Shown piece after piece: positions 1 through 7,696 of a stretch of DNA of 13,159 nt. The stretch is from assembly GCA_019313095.1 (NCBI GenBank), contig JAFDBU010000235.1, positions 1 to 13,159 on the forward strand. Direction: 5' to 3'. Within the stretch, counting starts at the first letter, position 1. Each line of letters starts with the position of its first letter. Under the pieces are notes generated by a model. The model did not search any database. It saw only the letters and a list, made by a program, of their open reading frames with translations, and was not told the DNA's origin. The DNA is from Deltaproteobacteria bacterium (lineage in GTDB: Bacteria; Desulfobacterota; Desulfobulbia; Desulfobulbales; BM004). The translations under genes were made by a program, and so were the position numbers.

Positions 1-233
1 ATCGGGATCCAGGCATGGTGCTCACCAAACTGGTACAAGGCGGTTGTCCTGTCAAACTTGTAATATAAGGGCAGAGAAATAACAGCTATTACCAGAGTTA
101 TTACCAGGGTCCAGTACTTGGCCGCCTCATCATTCTTTAAAACAAGGAGCGGGATGACACCTATAAGCGGCAGGAAGATCAGCAGGCTTAAAATGGGATA
201 TCCCAGAGTATTGATGATCAGAAAATCATGCAT
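1..233 (-). CDS. nuoM: NuoM-type complex I antiporter subunit, N-terminal fragment
   Basis: This is the start of a proton-translocating membrane subunit of complex I; the gene runs off the left edge after 77 codons. The visible part begins MHDFLIINTLGYP and has two hydrophobic segments (about residues 11-31 and 40-57). A phenylalanine/aspartate-containing loop and a tryptophan-proline pair follow (FD at about 60, WIP at 75-77). This pattern resembles NuoM N-termini, where a short first helix leads into a loop with an FDP-like motif. The ATG at 233 follows a doubled ACAGGAA sequence, the distal copy lying at normal Shine-Dalgarno distance; the next ATG, four bases in, reaches a stop at once. 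It lies 71 bases after the preceding antiporter-type gene, so it is probably in the same operon. NuoL or NuoN identity cannot be fully excluded from so short a fragment. Confidence 0.75.
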   Translation of the reverse strand, partial: MHDFLIINTLGYPILSLLIFLPLIGVIPLLVLKNDEAAKYWTLVITLVIAVISLPLYYKFDRTTALYQFGEHHAWIP

Positions 234-304
234 TTCCTGTTTCCTGTATTGTTTAGCGTTTTATCCAAAAAAATATCCGGCAATTTAATCCCAACAGCAG
301 TCTG

Positions 305-2089
305 TCAGCCCAAGACATAGGCAACGATCAACACGGCGACTATTGAAACAGCATAGTATATGTTGTACTGCAGCCTGCCGTTTTGTACGGTGCGCAGCTT
401 GGCGCCTATTGAACGCACCAGCCGTGCCAGACCATCCACAAATCCATCGATTCCGTGCCAGTCAAACCAGGACCAGAATTTAGCGGTCGTCATCAAAGGA
501 TACAGACCAACAGTACGGTAAACCTCTCCAAACCAGGTATCAAAAGCCTGTATAGGTTTTCTGGCCAGCCAGAAAAAGCCCCTGCCGCCCTTTCGGTAAA
601 ACCAGTCCATATCGACACTGATGGTTGGTTCCGGGGCCAGCTTCTTGATTAGCAGGAAGAAACCGAGGGCGGTAAAGAGCAGGATCTGCAGGGATTCTGA
701 CAGATGGTAGGAGGAATACGGATGATACTGCTGGGCCACGTCGGCATATGGCAGCATTTTATAGAGATACGGGGTGTAGACGCCTATAAAGATACAGAGG
801 AATGAGGCAATTGCCATGGCAATGTTCATGTTCATTGGCGGATCCGCCGCTCTTTCCCAGGTTTCCTTGGAGCAGTTGTTCTTGCCGAACCAGATAAAGT
901 AGGGGACCTTCAGACCGGTATGCAGAAAAGTACCTGCAGAGGCCAGAGTCAGAAGAAAGGCAGGCCAATACATATGTTCGCTAAAACCGGCTGCCACAAT
1001 CATGGATTTGCTGACAAATCCTGAAAAGAGCGGGAAGGCGGAGATCGATAGGCCTCCGACCAAAGTAAAGACAAAGGCCCAGGGCATTTTCGGGTAGAGT
1101 CCCCCCAAGTCGCTGAATTTGCTCTTGCCGGTCATGTAAAGCACAGAACCTGTTCCCATGAACAACAGCCCTTTATAAAGAATATGGGCAAAGGCATGGG
1201 CGCAGGCGCCGTTGATTGCCATCTGGGTACCGATGCCGACCCCGGCAACCATGTAGCCGACCTGGCTGATAATATGGTAAGCCAGAAGGCGGCGGGCATC
1301 ATTTTCCAGAACAGCATAGACAACTCCGTAGAGGGCCATGAAGACACCCAGCGGGATAAGGATGTCAAGGCCGGCAAGTCCGCGGGCCAAGGCATAGACA
1401 GCTGTTTTGGTGGTAAAGGCACACATGAAGACAGCACCGGAGACCGTGGCCTCACCGTAGGCATCGGGCAGCCAGGCATGAAACGGCGGCACCGCAGCAT
1501 TTAAAATAAAGCCGACCATAATCAGGTAGGTATAATACGTAGGATGGGCCACATCGAGCAGGTTGAAGTCAAGTGCACCTGTCGCCTTGTAGCGCAGGAC
1601 AAAGCCGGCCAGCAAAAACAGACCGCCGGCGGTATGAACCATAAGGTAGCGGAAACCGCAGGGCAGTGATTCCTTGCGTTTCCGGAACCAGACCAGGAAG
1701 ACAGAGGAAAATGCCATCAGTTCCCAGAAGATGAACAGGGTAATATAGTCGGCGCAGAAAATAACGCCGAGAGAACCACCGACGTACAACCAGGCTGCCA
1801 TATGCTCCTTAGGATCTTCCACGTGCAGACCATAGATGGTGCCGATAATACACATCAGAGTCATGATGTAGCCGAAAACCTTGCTTAACGCATCAACCCG
1901 GCCGAAGGTCAGCTCCCAATCCATAAAATTGACAACACCATAGGTGCCGTTATCCATCATCAGGACACTGGCAAAGGCCAGAATCGGCACGAGAATAAGA
2001 TAGGGCTTGCGCAGCGGCCCCATGATAAAGGGCAGCAGCAAGGCGCCGATAATGAGAATAAACGCTGGATGAATAAAATCAGTTGTCAT
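305..2089 (-). CDS. Complex I antiporter-type subunit (MrpD-like core, NuoL-like C-terminus)
   Basis: A 594-residue polytopic membrane protein of the proton-conducting transporter family shared by NuoL/M/N and Mrp antiporter subunits. The core helices carry the family's charged channel residues: Glu123 (FWELMA), Lys228 (TTKTAVYALAR) and Lys361 (FVSKSM). The usual helix-7 lysine before the PPFHAWLP motif is Asn197. The last 100 residues (about 495-594) resemble the NuoL C-terminus: a DWHGIDGFVDG stretch, a basic segment with LRTVQNGRLQY, and a final membrane helix. In NuoL this region carries the lateral helix that braces the membrane arm. I therefore see it as the likely NuoL equivalent, although databases probably call it a Na+/H+ antiporter subunit D. 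Its ATG overlaps the end of the 91-codon gene by 11 bases, with GAGG just upstream, which implies translational coupling. Whether it moves protons or sodium cannot be told from sequence. Confidence 0.88.
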   Translation of the reverse strand: MTTDFIHPAFILIIGALLLPFIMGPLRKPYLILVPILAFASVLMMDNGTYGVVNFMDWELTFGRVDALSKVFGYIMTLMCIIGTIYGLHVEDPKEHMAAWLYVGGSLGVIFCADYITLFIFWELMAFSSVFLVWFRKRKESLPCGFRYLMVHTAGGLFLLAGFVLRYKATGALDFNLLDVAHPTYYTYLIMVGFILNAAVPPFHAWLPDAYGEATVSGAVFMCAFTTKTAVYALARGLAGLDILIPLGVFMALYGVVYAVLENDARRLLAYHIISQVGYMVAGVGIGTQMAINGACAHAFAHILYKGLLFMGTGSVLYMTGKSKFSDLGGLYPKMPWAFVFTLVGGLSISAFPLFSGFVSKSMIVAAGFSEHMYWPAFLLTLASAGTFLHTGLKVPYFIWFGKNNCSKETWERAADPPMNMNIAMAIASFLCIFIGVYTPYLYKMLPYADVAQQYHPYSSYHLSESLQILLFTALGFFLLIKKLAPEPTISVDMDWFYRKGGRGFFWLARKPIQAFDTWFGEVYRTVGLYPLMTTAKFWSWFDWHGIDGFVDGLARLVRSIGAKLRTVQNGRLQYNIYYAVSIVAVLIVAYVLG

Positions 2090-2354
2090 AATAATCCTCA
2101 GGGGACATTATTCTGAACTTGCTGCCGAACCATTTTGCGTGACCGTACCACTTCGAAAGTATGATGATCAGCACACAGGCGACAAAGCCGAATACCGACC
2201 AGAAGCCCGGCAGATGTTCCATGGCGGTATGGGCATGGTGCTTGTCCACTATGGGTGTTGCATCAATGATTACCAACAGAGCCAACACCAAATAGCAGAG
2301 CCGGATTACCGTTTTCAGCCGATCCCGCAAGTAGTCGATTAATTTTACTATCAT
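2079..2354 (-). CDS. Small two-helix membrane protein of the complex I operon, unknown function
   Basis: A 91-residue protein that I do not recognise as a named family. A basic N-terminus (residues 4-18, rich in Lys and Arg) precedes a first membrane helix (about 16-31). A short loop with clustered histidines follows (His39, His40, His42, His47), then a second helix (about 52-68) and a basic and aromatic C-terminal tail (69-91). The positive-inside rule puts both ends in the cytoplasm and the histidine loop on the periplasmic side. It sits between two antiporter-type genes, 42 bases after the first and overlapping the second by 11 bases. It is therefore almost certainly co-translated with the membrane arm. 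A role as an accessory membrane subunit or assembly factor is a guess from position. The ATG at 2354 is the only start giving the full first helix. Confidence 0.75.
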   Translation of the reverse strand: MIVKLIDYLRDRLKTVIRLCYLVLALLVIIDATPIVDKHHAHTAMEHLPGFWSVFGFVACVLIIILSKWYGHAKWFGSKFRIMSPEDYYDN

Positions 2355-2396
2355 AGCCTCACCGTCTCTATCCTATTAAACTTGCCTCTAAGCCCT

Positions 2397-4139
2397 TTAA
2401 TGACCGGCAGGTGCTTCTTGACCCTTTTCCGCCTGAATTTCATGGGGTGGGGCCGTTTCACCATGGCGCGCTTCCGGAACTCCAGGGGATTCAGCCGCTG
2501 CTTCGTGGGTCGCGGCTGGCTCTCCATGGCTCTCTGCTGGAACACTGTGGGTATCAGCAGGTGCTCCATGCTCCTGGGCCGATTCTCCATGCCCCCTTAC
2601 ACGCGGGGAGACCATAGGCGCCCCCTCAGGGTTGTACTGCGGCATGGCAACAGCCACGTTATCCGGGGTGACCCGATCCACAAAGTTCATCATGAATCCG
2701 GGAAAAATCCCGATAAGGACTGAAATTATGGCCGCAATCATGATCGGAATCACCATGGAAAGCGGCGCCTCCTTGATTCCCTCGTATTTTTCCCCCGGCG
2801 GTCGCTTGCCGAAAAATGCCTTGTAGGTGACCGGGGCAAAGTAACCCACATTCAGCAGGGTACTGGCCAGAAGGACCAGCAGAATGCCGACATAATAGGC
2901 GTCCATCTCCATCGCGCCTACCAGGAGTTTCCACTTCGTGACGAATCCGGCCACCGGCGGTGCGCCGATCATGGAAAGCGAGGCGATACCAAAGGCGGCA
3001 AAGGTAAATGGCATGGTGCGCCCCAGACCGCTCATCTCGGAAATATTTTTCTTATGGCTGGCCACGTAAATAGCACCGGCGCAGAAAAAGAGTGTGATTT
3101 TTGAAAAAGCATGATTGGTGATATGGATAAGACCGCCTTCGATGGCAGTCGGGGTCAGAAGCGCCACCCCGAGAATTATATATGACAACTGGCTGACCGT
3201 AGAATAGGCGAGCCTGGCCTTCAGGTTGTCCTTTGACAGCGCTATTATCGAGGCCATCAAAATGGTAAACGAAACAAAGTAGGCGGTCGGTACACCCAGG
3301 TTCAGGGTACTCATGGTGTCTACCCCGAAAACGTAAAGCATGACGCGGGTTGTGGAGAACACACCAACCTTGACCACTGCCACGGCATGGAGCAGAGCAG
3401 AGACCGGTGTCGGGGCGACCATGGCACCCGGCAGCCAGTGATGGAACGGCATGACACCGTTTTTGGCAAAGCCGAAGATACAGCAGATATAGAGTATTGT
3501 TACCAGGGTGCTGTTAACATCAGCAGGAAAAATACCGGTGCTGATATTGGTGGCAAAATCAAGGGAGCCGGTCAGCACATAGATCAGGATCATGGCCGGC
3601 AAAACAAAACCCTTGGCCGTAGTAGTCAGGTAGACAATGTATTTTCTGGCTCCGGCATAGCCCTCATCATCCTGGTGATGTGCTACCAGTGGATAGGTGC
3701 AGACACTGACGATCTCATAAAAGAGATACAGGGTGAAGAGGTTGTCGGCAAAGGCTACGCCGATGGCTCCGAACAGGGCCAGGGCAAAACAGGTATTGAA
3801 TCTTGTCTGGGCATGCTCCTGCAGGCCGCGCATATAGCCCATGGAATAAAATACTGCTATAATCCATAGAAATGAAGCAGCCAGGGCAAATATCATGGAA
3901 AAGGCATCAACCCGGAAGGTGACACTCAGGCCGGGCAGAATATCAAAAACCGTACATTTCAGCATTTCGCCCGCCAGGACATCCGGTACCATTGATGCAA
4001 TGATCAGGAACATGACAACTGCCGCAACAGTAGACAGACCCTCCCGGAAGTTGGGTTTGCGGCCTGCCATGCTTACCAGGATCGACCCGATTAAAGCGGT
4101 TAAAACAGCATACAATGGTTTACATGAAGCAATTTCCAT
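2397..4139 (-). CDS. MrpD-like monovalent cation/H+ antiporter-type subunit with His-rich tail
   Basis: A 580-residue membrane protein of the NuoL/M/N-MrpD family, probably a cation- or proton-translocating subunit of the complex I membrane arm. About 14 hydrophobic segments span residues 5-490. The channel residues are in place: Glu142 (FYEIVSVCTYP), Lys226 (FAKNGVMPFHHWLP, the discontinuous helix 7), Lys257 (VVKVG) and Lys402/404 (FVTKWK). Unlike the second antiporter-type subunit in this operon it lacks a NuoL-like lateral helix region. Instead, from about residue 507 it ends in a hydrophilic tail of Ala, Glu, Pro, Gly and His that is a tandem seven-residue repeat. The gene starts 23 bases after nuoK, with a GAAGGG/AGGT-type ribosome site before ATG. 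Its usual label would be monovalent cation/H+ antiporter subunit D family protein. The tail is not part of the conserved family fold. Confidence 0.88.
   Translation of the reverse strand: MEIASCKPLYAVLTALIGSILVSMAGRKPNFREGLSTVAAVVMFLIIASMVPDVLAGEMLKCTVFDILPGLSVTFRVDAFSMIFALAASFLWIIAVFYSMGYMRGLQEHAQTRFNTCFALALFGAIGVAFADNLFTLYLFYEIVSVCTYPLVAHHQDDEGYAGARKYIVYLTTTAKGFVLPAMILIYVLTGSLDFATNISTGIFPADVNSTLVTILYICCIFGFAKNGVMPFHHWLPGAMVAPTPVSALLHAVAVVKVGVFSTTRVMLYVFGVDTMSTLNLGVPTAYFVSFTILMASIIALSKDNLKARLAYSTVSQLSYIILGVALLTPTAIEGGLIHITNHAFSKITLFFCAGAIYVASHKKNISEMSGLGRTMPFTFAAFGIASLSMIGAPPVAGFVTKWKLLVGAMEMDAYYVGILLVLLASTLLNVGYFAPVTYKAFFGKRPPGEKYEGIKEAPLSMVIPIMIAAIISVLIGIFPGFMMNFVDRVTPDNVAVAMPQYNPEGAPMVSPRVRGHGESAQEHGAPADTHSVPAESHGEPAATHEAAAESPGVPEARHGETAPPHEIQAEKGQEAPAGH
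2400..2594 (-). repeat. 21-bp tandem repeat coding a histidine heptad tail
   Basis: The last 65 codons of the MrpD-like gene form about nine diverged copies of a 21-bp unit. In the protein, His falls on an exact seven-residue period at 517, 524, 531, 538, 545, 559, 566 and 580. The two missing beats are Pro552 and Gly573. The unit reads roughly x-His-Gly-x-Pro-Ala-Glu. The other frames of this stretch are also seven-periodic, as expected of a DNA-level repeat. Expansion by slippage followed by divergence is inferred. Pro and Gly in most units argue against a coiled coil; a disordered, metal- or proton-binding tail is possible. Confidence 0.85.
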
Positions 4140-4162
4140 GACCTGTTTCCCTTCTCCTCAAG

Positions 4163-4489
4163 CTACCCTTTCAACTCCGCCACATCATCGGTATCAATGG
4201 TGCGGTAGTTTCTGTAGACAGCGATTATTATACTGAGGGCAATTGCAGCTTCAGCAGCGGCAATACCCATTATAAACAGGGTGAATATCTGGCCCACGGT
4301 CGGATCCGGGGCCAGGAATCTGTTAAAGGCCATAAAGTTTATTGAGGCCCCGGCCAGGATCAATTCTCCGGCAATAAGCATGCCGATCAGGGTGCGGCGG
4401 TGCACCAGCCCGTAAAATCCAATGCCGAACAGTAATGCTGCGATTATAAGGTAGGTGATAAGGCTGTCGCCGAATGCAGGTATGCTCAT
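4163..4489 (-). CDS. nuoK: NADH-quinone oxidoreductase subunit K
   Basis: A 108-residue membrane subunit at the heel of the complex I membrane arm, homologous to MrpC, with three helices (about residues 10-28, 33-54 and 65-91). The two conserved membrane glutamates thought to form part of the proton path are present in GELILAGASIN (Glu42) and AAAEAAIALSI (Glu79). The length matches the usual size of about 100 residues. The ATG overlaps the nuoJ stop codon (ATGA, four bases) and is preceded by a strong GGAGGAG site, so both the start and coupling to nuoJ are well supported. The next gene, the MrpD-like subunit, follows after 23 bases. Confidence 0.96.
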   Translation of the reverse strand: MSIPAFGDSLITYLIIAALLFGIGFYGLVHRRTLIGMLIAGELILAGASINFMAFNRFLAPDPTVGQIFTLFIMGIAAAEAAIALSIIIAVYRNYRTIDTDDVAELKG

Positions 4490-5025
4490 GATTCTCCTCC
4501 TGCCCGGGTCCTGCCTCCACGGGCCAGAACCAGCGCCCCAATAATTGCCAGAAGAAGCACTAATGAAATGAGTTCAAAGGCCATACTGTAATTCGTCAAA
4601 AGAGCCCGCCCCACCTCTTCCAGGGAGCCGTCATTGACCCTCCCTGCAGGTGCCACCCAGGCAGTTTTGCCGGCCAGAGCTGACAGGCCCCAGAAAAGCA
4701 TGATGCCCAGACCAAAACTCAAAGGCCCCGTAAAGATGCTCTTCTTGAGAACACCACCCGTGGGATTGGGGTCGGCAAGCATGACAGCAAAAACAATGGT
4801 GACGCATACGGCGCCGACATAGATCAGCATCTCCATCAGAGCCACAAAGGGGCTGTGCAGATAGTAATAAAGACCGGCAACGCCAATGAAGCAGATGGCC
4901 AGGCCGGTGACAGCCCTGATCAACCGTTCTGAATGAGTGGCAATGACTGCACCGAGCACAGTTGTCATTACGATGAAAATAAATATCAGACTTGAAAGTC
5001 CTTCAGCTGAAAAGAGAGGCACCAT
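4486..5025 (-). CDS. nuoJ: NADH-quinone oxidoreductase subunit J
   Basis: A 179-residue membrane subunit of complex I with five predicted helices. The third helix carries the NuoJ signature around MEMLIYVGAVCVTIVFAVML, whose glutamate and tyrosine region is conserved and whose pi-bulge is linked to coupling. I chose the ATG at 5025, which shares one base with the nuoI stop (TGATG) and has AAGGA nine bases upstream. A TTG one codon earlier is possible but less likely. The C-terminus ends with a basic and Gly-rich tail, and the stop overlaps nuoK by four bases. Length is ordinary for the family. Confidence 0.95.
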   Translation of the reverse strand: MVPLFSAEGLSSLIFIFIVMTTVLGAVIATHSERLIRAVTGLAICFIGVAGLYYYLHSPFVALMEMLIYVGAVCVTIVFAVMLADPNPTGGVLKKSIFTGPLSFGLGIMLFWGLSALAGKTAWVAPAGRVNDGSLEEVGRALLTNYSMAFELISLVLLLAIIGALVLARGGRTRAGGES

Positions 5026-5465
5026 CAACTTTGTTCCTTTAACCGTTTGATAAGGTCATAAATAAAATCTTCCTTTCTCTCGCTCACCTTGTTGTAATCC
5101 TTCGAGAATCTGATCGCCCCGAATTTGCAGCTTTCGACGCACTGGCCGCAGAGACTGCAGGTCGTAAAATTAAGGATATACTGGGTCACCACCTTACCTT
5201 TGACCCCTTCACGCTTTTCCCCGGCAACAGTTATGCAACCGGTCGGGCAGGCCTTCTGGCACATGCCGCAGACCACGCATTTCGGCTCACCGGTCTCTTC
5301 ATCAGGGATCAGTTCAATATGCCCGCGGAACCTGGGTTTCATCACCGGCACCTCGTGCGGATATTGCTCGGTGACCACCGGCTCGAAAAAATACTTGCCG
5401 GTAATGCCCAATCCGATGAATAGGCTTTTTGTGCCGCTTATCAATTCTTTGAAGTAACCGCTCAT
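5025..5465 (-). CDS. nuoI: NADH-quinone oxidoreductase subunit I, two [4Fe-4S] ferredoxin-type protein
   Basis: The peripheral-arm subunit that carries clusters N6a and N6b and passes electrons to N2 in NuoB. Two CxxCxxCxxxC motifs are visible, at Cys63/66/69/73 (CVVCGMCQKACPTG) and Cys103/106/109/113 (CSLCGQCVESCKFGAI). The second has Lys where Pro normally follows the last cysteine. The N-terminal amphipathic region (residues 1-30) fits the membrane-contact helix of NuoI. I chose the ATG at 5465, ten bases after GAAAGG. A TTG at 5471 is also possible, lies only four bases from the same site, and would add two residues. The gene shares one base with nuoJ and follows nuoH by 18 bases. Confidence 0.95.
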   Translation of the reverse strand: MSGYFKELISGTKSLFIGLGITGKYFFEPVVTEQYPHEVPVMKPRFRGHIELIPDEETGEPKCVVCGMCQKACPTGCITVAGEKREGVKGKVVTQYILNFTTCSLCGQCVESCKFGAIRFSKDYNKVSERKEDFIYDLIKRLKEQS

Positions 5466-5483
5466 AACCAATAAACCTTTCTT

Positions 5484-6500
5484 TTACAGCCAGGGAAAAA
5501 TCTTTATCTGCAAAGCTGTCAGTATGAGGTTAAACAACGAAAACGGGATCAACACTTTCCAGGAAAGGTTGAGCAACTCATAAAACTGGGTCCGCGGATA
5601 GGTCCAGCGGATCCAGATAACGGTAAAGATCAGGGCATAGAGTTTAAGAAAGAACCAGAACAATCCCCAGATAACGCCGAGAAAGCCGGCCGGATTAAAG
5701 GGGATTGGCGCCTGCCAGCCGCCAAGGAAAAGAATGGTTGTCAAGGCACAGCCGATGACGATGTTGGCATATTCACCCATGAAAAAGACACCGAAACCCA
5801 TGCCCGGGTATTCGGTGTAGGCCCCGGCGACAAGCTCACTCTCAGCCTCGGCCATATCAAAGGGGGCCCTGTTTGTCTCAGCCAGGGAACAGATAAAGAA
5901 TATGAGAAAGGCTACCGGCATCATAAGGCTCATATCAAGCCGGAAGATATGCCAGTGAAAAAACCAGCCGGACTGTGACCTGATCATCTCATTAAGATTC
6001 ATGGTATTGGTCACCATGACCATGGTGATAGTCGTAATCAGCATAGGTATTTCATAGGCTATATTCTGGGAAACACAACGGGCTGCTGCAATTACGGCAT
6101 ACTTGTTGGCAGAGCCCCAGCCGCCGAGAAGCAGGCCGAGAACGTTAACCGAGGCAAAGGCAAAGATCATGAGAAGGCCGATATTCACCTCGCGGGCTAC
6201 AAATGTTTCACTGAAGGGTATAACCATAAAACTCATGATTGCCGGTACCATGACCATGAGCGGGGCCACCATGAAGAGGACAGGGTCGACTCCCTTGGGA
6301 AGGAACAGCTGCTTCGTCATGAGTTTGATGCCGTCAGCTATGGGCTGCAGAAGCCCGTACGGTCCGACCTCCTTGGGACCTATGCGGCGCTGGATATGTC
6401 CGGCTCCTTTTCTCTCACACCAGACAAGGTAGGCGGCATTGAGCCCGGCAAAGGCCATCACGAAAACAATAAAAAGGATCACTCTGAACGGTTCAGGCAT
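5484..6500 (-). CDS. nuoH: NADH-quinone oxidoreductase subunit H
   Basis: The membrane subunit that forms the quinone chamber together with NuoB and NuoD. At 338 residues it is of normal length, with about eight helices. Diagnostic motifs are RRIGPKEVGPYGLLQPIADGIKL near residue 39-60 and the acidic loop AEAESELVAGAYTEYPGMGF in the middle of the protein. These hold the conserved arginine and the glutamates that couple quinone chemistry to proton movement. The ATG at 6500 gives the expected MPEPFRVILF start; AAGGATG lies a little far upstream, so the ribosome site is modest. It is separated from nuoD by 74 bases, the largest gap before the antiporter-type genes, in which I see no gene or clear promoter. 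Confidence 0.97.
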   Translation of the reverse strand: MPEPFRVILFIVFVMAFAGLNAAYLVWCERKGAGHIQRRIGPKEVGPYGLLQPIADGIKLMTKQLFLPKGVDPVLFMVAPLMVMVPAIMSFMVIPFSETFVAREVNIGLLMIFAFASVNVLGLLLGGWGSANKYAVIAAARCVSQNIAYEIPMLITTITMVMVTNTMNLNEMIRSQSGWFFHWHIFRLDMSLMMPVAFLIFFICSLAETNRAPFDMAEAESELVAGAYTEYPGMGFGVFFMGEYANIVIGCALTTILFLGGWQAPIPFNPAGFLGVIWGLFWFFLKLYALIFTVIWIRWTYPRTQFYELLNLSWKVLIPFSLFNLILTALQIKIFPWL

Positions 6501-6574
6501 TGTTGTCTTTTACATCCTTTTCATCTTGGTTTATCTTATGCAGCTTCTTTCTGCTTCCTGAAGAAGATTACAAA

Positions 6575-7696
6575 TTATCGGTCAATCTCGGGGATCACCA
6601 GATCAAGGCTTCCCATGAGCGCCAGGGCATCGGGAAGCAGCATACCTCTGGCTGCCTCGTTAAAAAGACTCAGGTTGGAAAAGGTCGGCGACCGCAGCTT
6701 CAGGCGATAGGCCTGGTTGGTGCCGTCACTGACAAGACGCACACCAAAAGAGCCGCGCGCGGCCTCAACTGCATGATAGTAGTCACCTTTCTCCGGCTTG
6801 ATAATCCTGGGGGGCTTGGCAGCCATAACCGGTCCTTCCGGCAGCTTGTCAAGTGCCTGCTCTACGATACGCATGGACTGCTCCATTTCGTCCATTCGTA
6901 CCATATAGCGTGCCATAGAATCTCCCTCCTCATAGACCGGGATATCAAAGTCAAATTCCGGATAGACCGAATAGGGCTCGTGCTTGCGCACGTCAAAATT
7001 AATGCCCGACCCCCTTGCCACCGGACCGGTCGCGCCATACCGGCGTGCCATGTCCTTGGAAATAGGACCGATATCTTTCAGCCGTTTGATCAGGATTATA
7101 TTTTTCGTCACCAGGGCATCATACATCGGCATCCTTTTGCGCAGCCGTTTAATGAATTCCCTGGTTCCGGTGATAAATGAATCTTCAATATCGTTGTATA
7201 CTCCGCCGAAACGGAAATAGCAGTAGGTCAGCCTTGAGCCGGTCACAGATTCCAGCAGGTCTAGGATCTGTTCACGATCATCAAAGGCATAAAGCAGCGG
7301 CGTGAAGCCGCCAAGGTCAAGGACAAAGGCGCCGAACCAGAGAAGATGGCTGGAAATCCTGTTCAGTTCAACGGTAATAACCCTCAGGTACTCGGCCCGT
7401 TCCGGGACCTCAATACCGGCTGCCCTTTCAACGGCTGCTACATAGCCATGATTATAGGACAGGGCGCCCAGGTAATCCATTCTGCCGCAGTTGGGCAGAA
7501 ACTTGGCCCAGGTCCTGTTTTCCCCCATCTTTTCATGCATGCGGTGGATATAACCCAGAACCGGTTCAGCCTCGACGATATATTCACCGTCCATAACCAG
7601 TTTGACCCGGAGAACGCCGTGGGTGGCTGGATGCTGCGGTCCCAGGTTGAGGGTAAAGGTTTCCTGATTCACGTCTTGTTGTAATAATCCGTTCAT
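6575..7696 (-). CDS. nuoD: NADH-quinone oxidoreductase subunit D (49-kDa type)
   Basis: The subunit that shapes the quinone-binding site beside cluster N2; it descends from the [NiFe]-hydrogenase large subunit. At 373 residues it is at the short end for NuoD. The N-terminal motif NLGPQHPATHGVLR (His22 and His26) is the quinone-site loop. It is followed by GYIHRMHEK, MDYLGALSYNHGY with the quinone-binding tyrosine, and RAEYLRVI. The C-terminus ends DLVIPEIDR, matching the family's terminal EVDR-like motif. No nickel-binding cysteine pairs are present, as expected for a complex I protein rather than a hydrogenase. The ATG overlaps the nuoC stop by four bases (ATGA), so it should be translated by coupling. 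It is a separate protein, not a NuoCD fusion. Confidence 0.97.
   Translation of the reverse strand: MNGLLQQDVNQETFTLNLGPQHPATHGVLRVKLVMDGEYIVEAEPVLGYIHRMHEKMGENRTWAKFLPNCGRMDYLGALSYNHGYVAAVERAAGIEVPERAEYLRVITVELNRISSHLLWFGAFVLDLGGFTPLLYAFDDREQILDLLESVTGSRLTYCYFRFGGVYNDIEDSFITGTREFIKRLRKRMPMYDALVTKNIILIKRLKDIGPISKDMARRYGATGPVARGSGINFDVRKHEPYSVYPEFDFDIPVYEEGDSMARYMVRMDEMEQSMRIVEQALDKLPEGPVMAAKPPRIIKPEKGDYYHAVEAARGSFGVRLVSDGTNQAYRLKLRSPTFSNLSLFNEAARGMLLPDALALMGSLDLVIPEIDR

Noticed and set aside
2351..2590. A 79-codon minus-strand frame with seven-residue periodicity
   Set aside because: The period comes from the 21-bp repeat coding the His tail of the MrpD-like subunit in another frame.
6501..6574. 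Possible regulatory hairpin between nuoD and nuoH
   Set aside because: Only a weak CTTCTT/AAGAAG pairing is seen, with no T-tract or promoter boxes.
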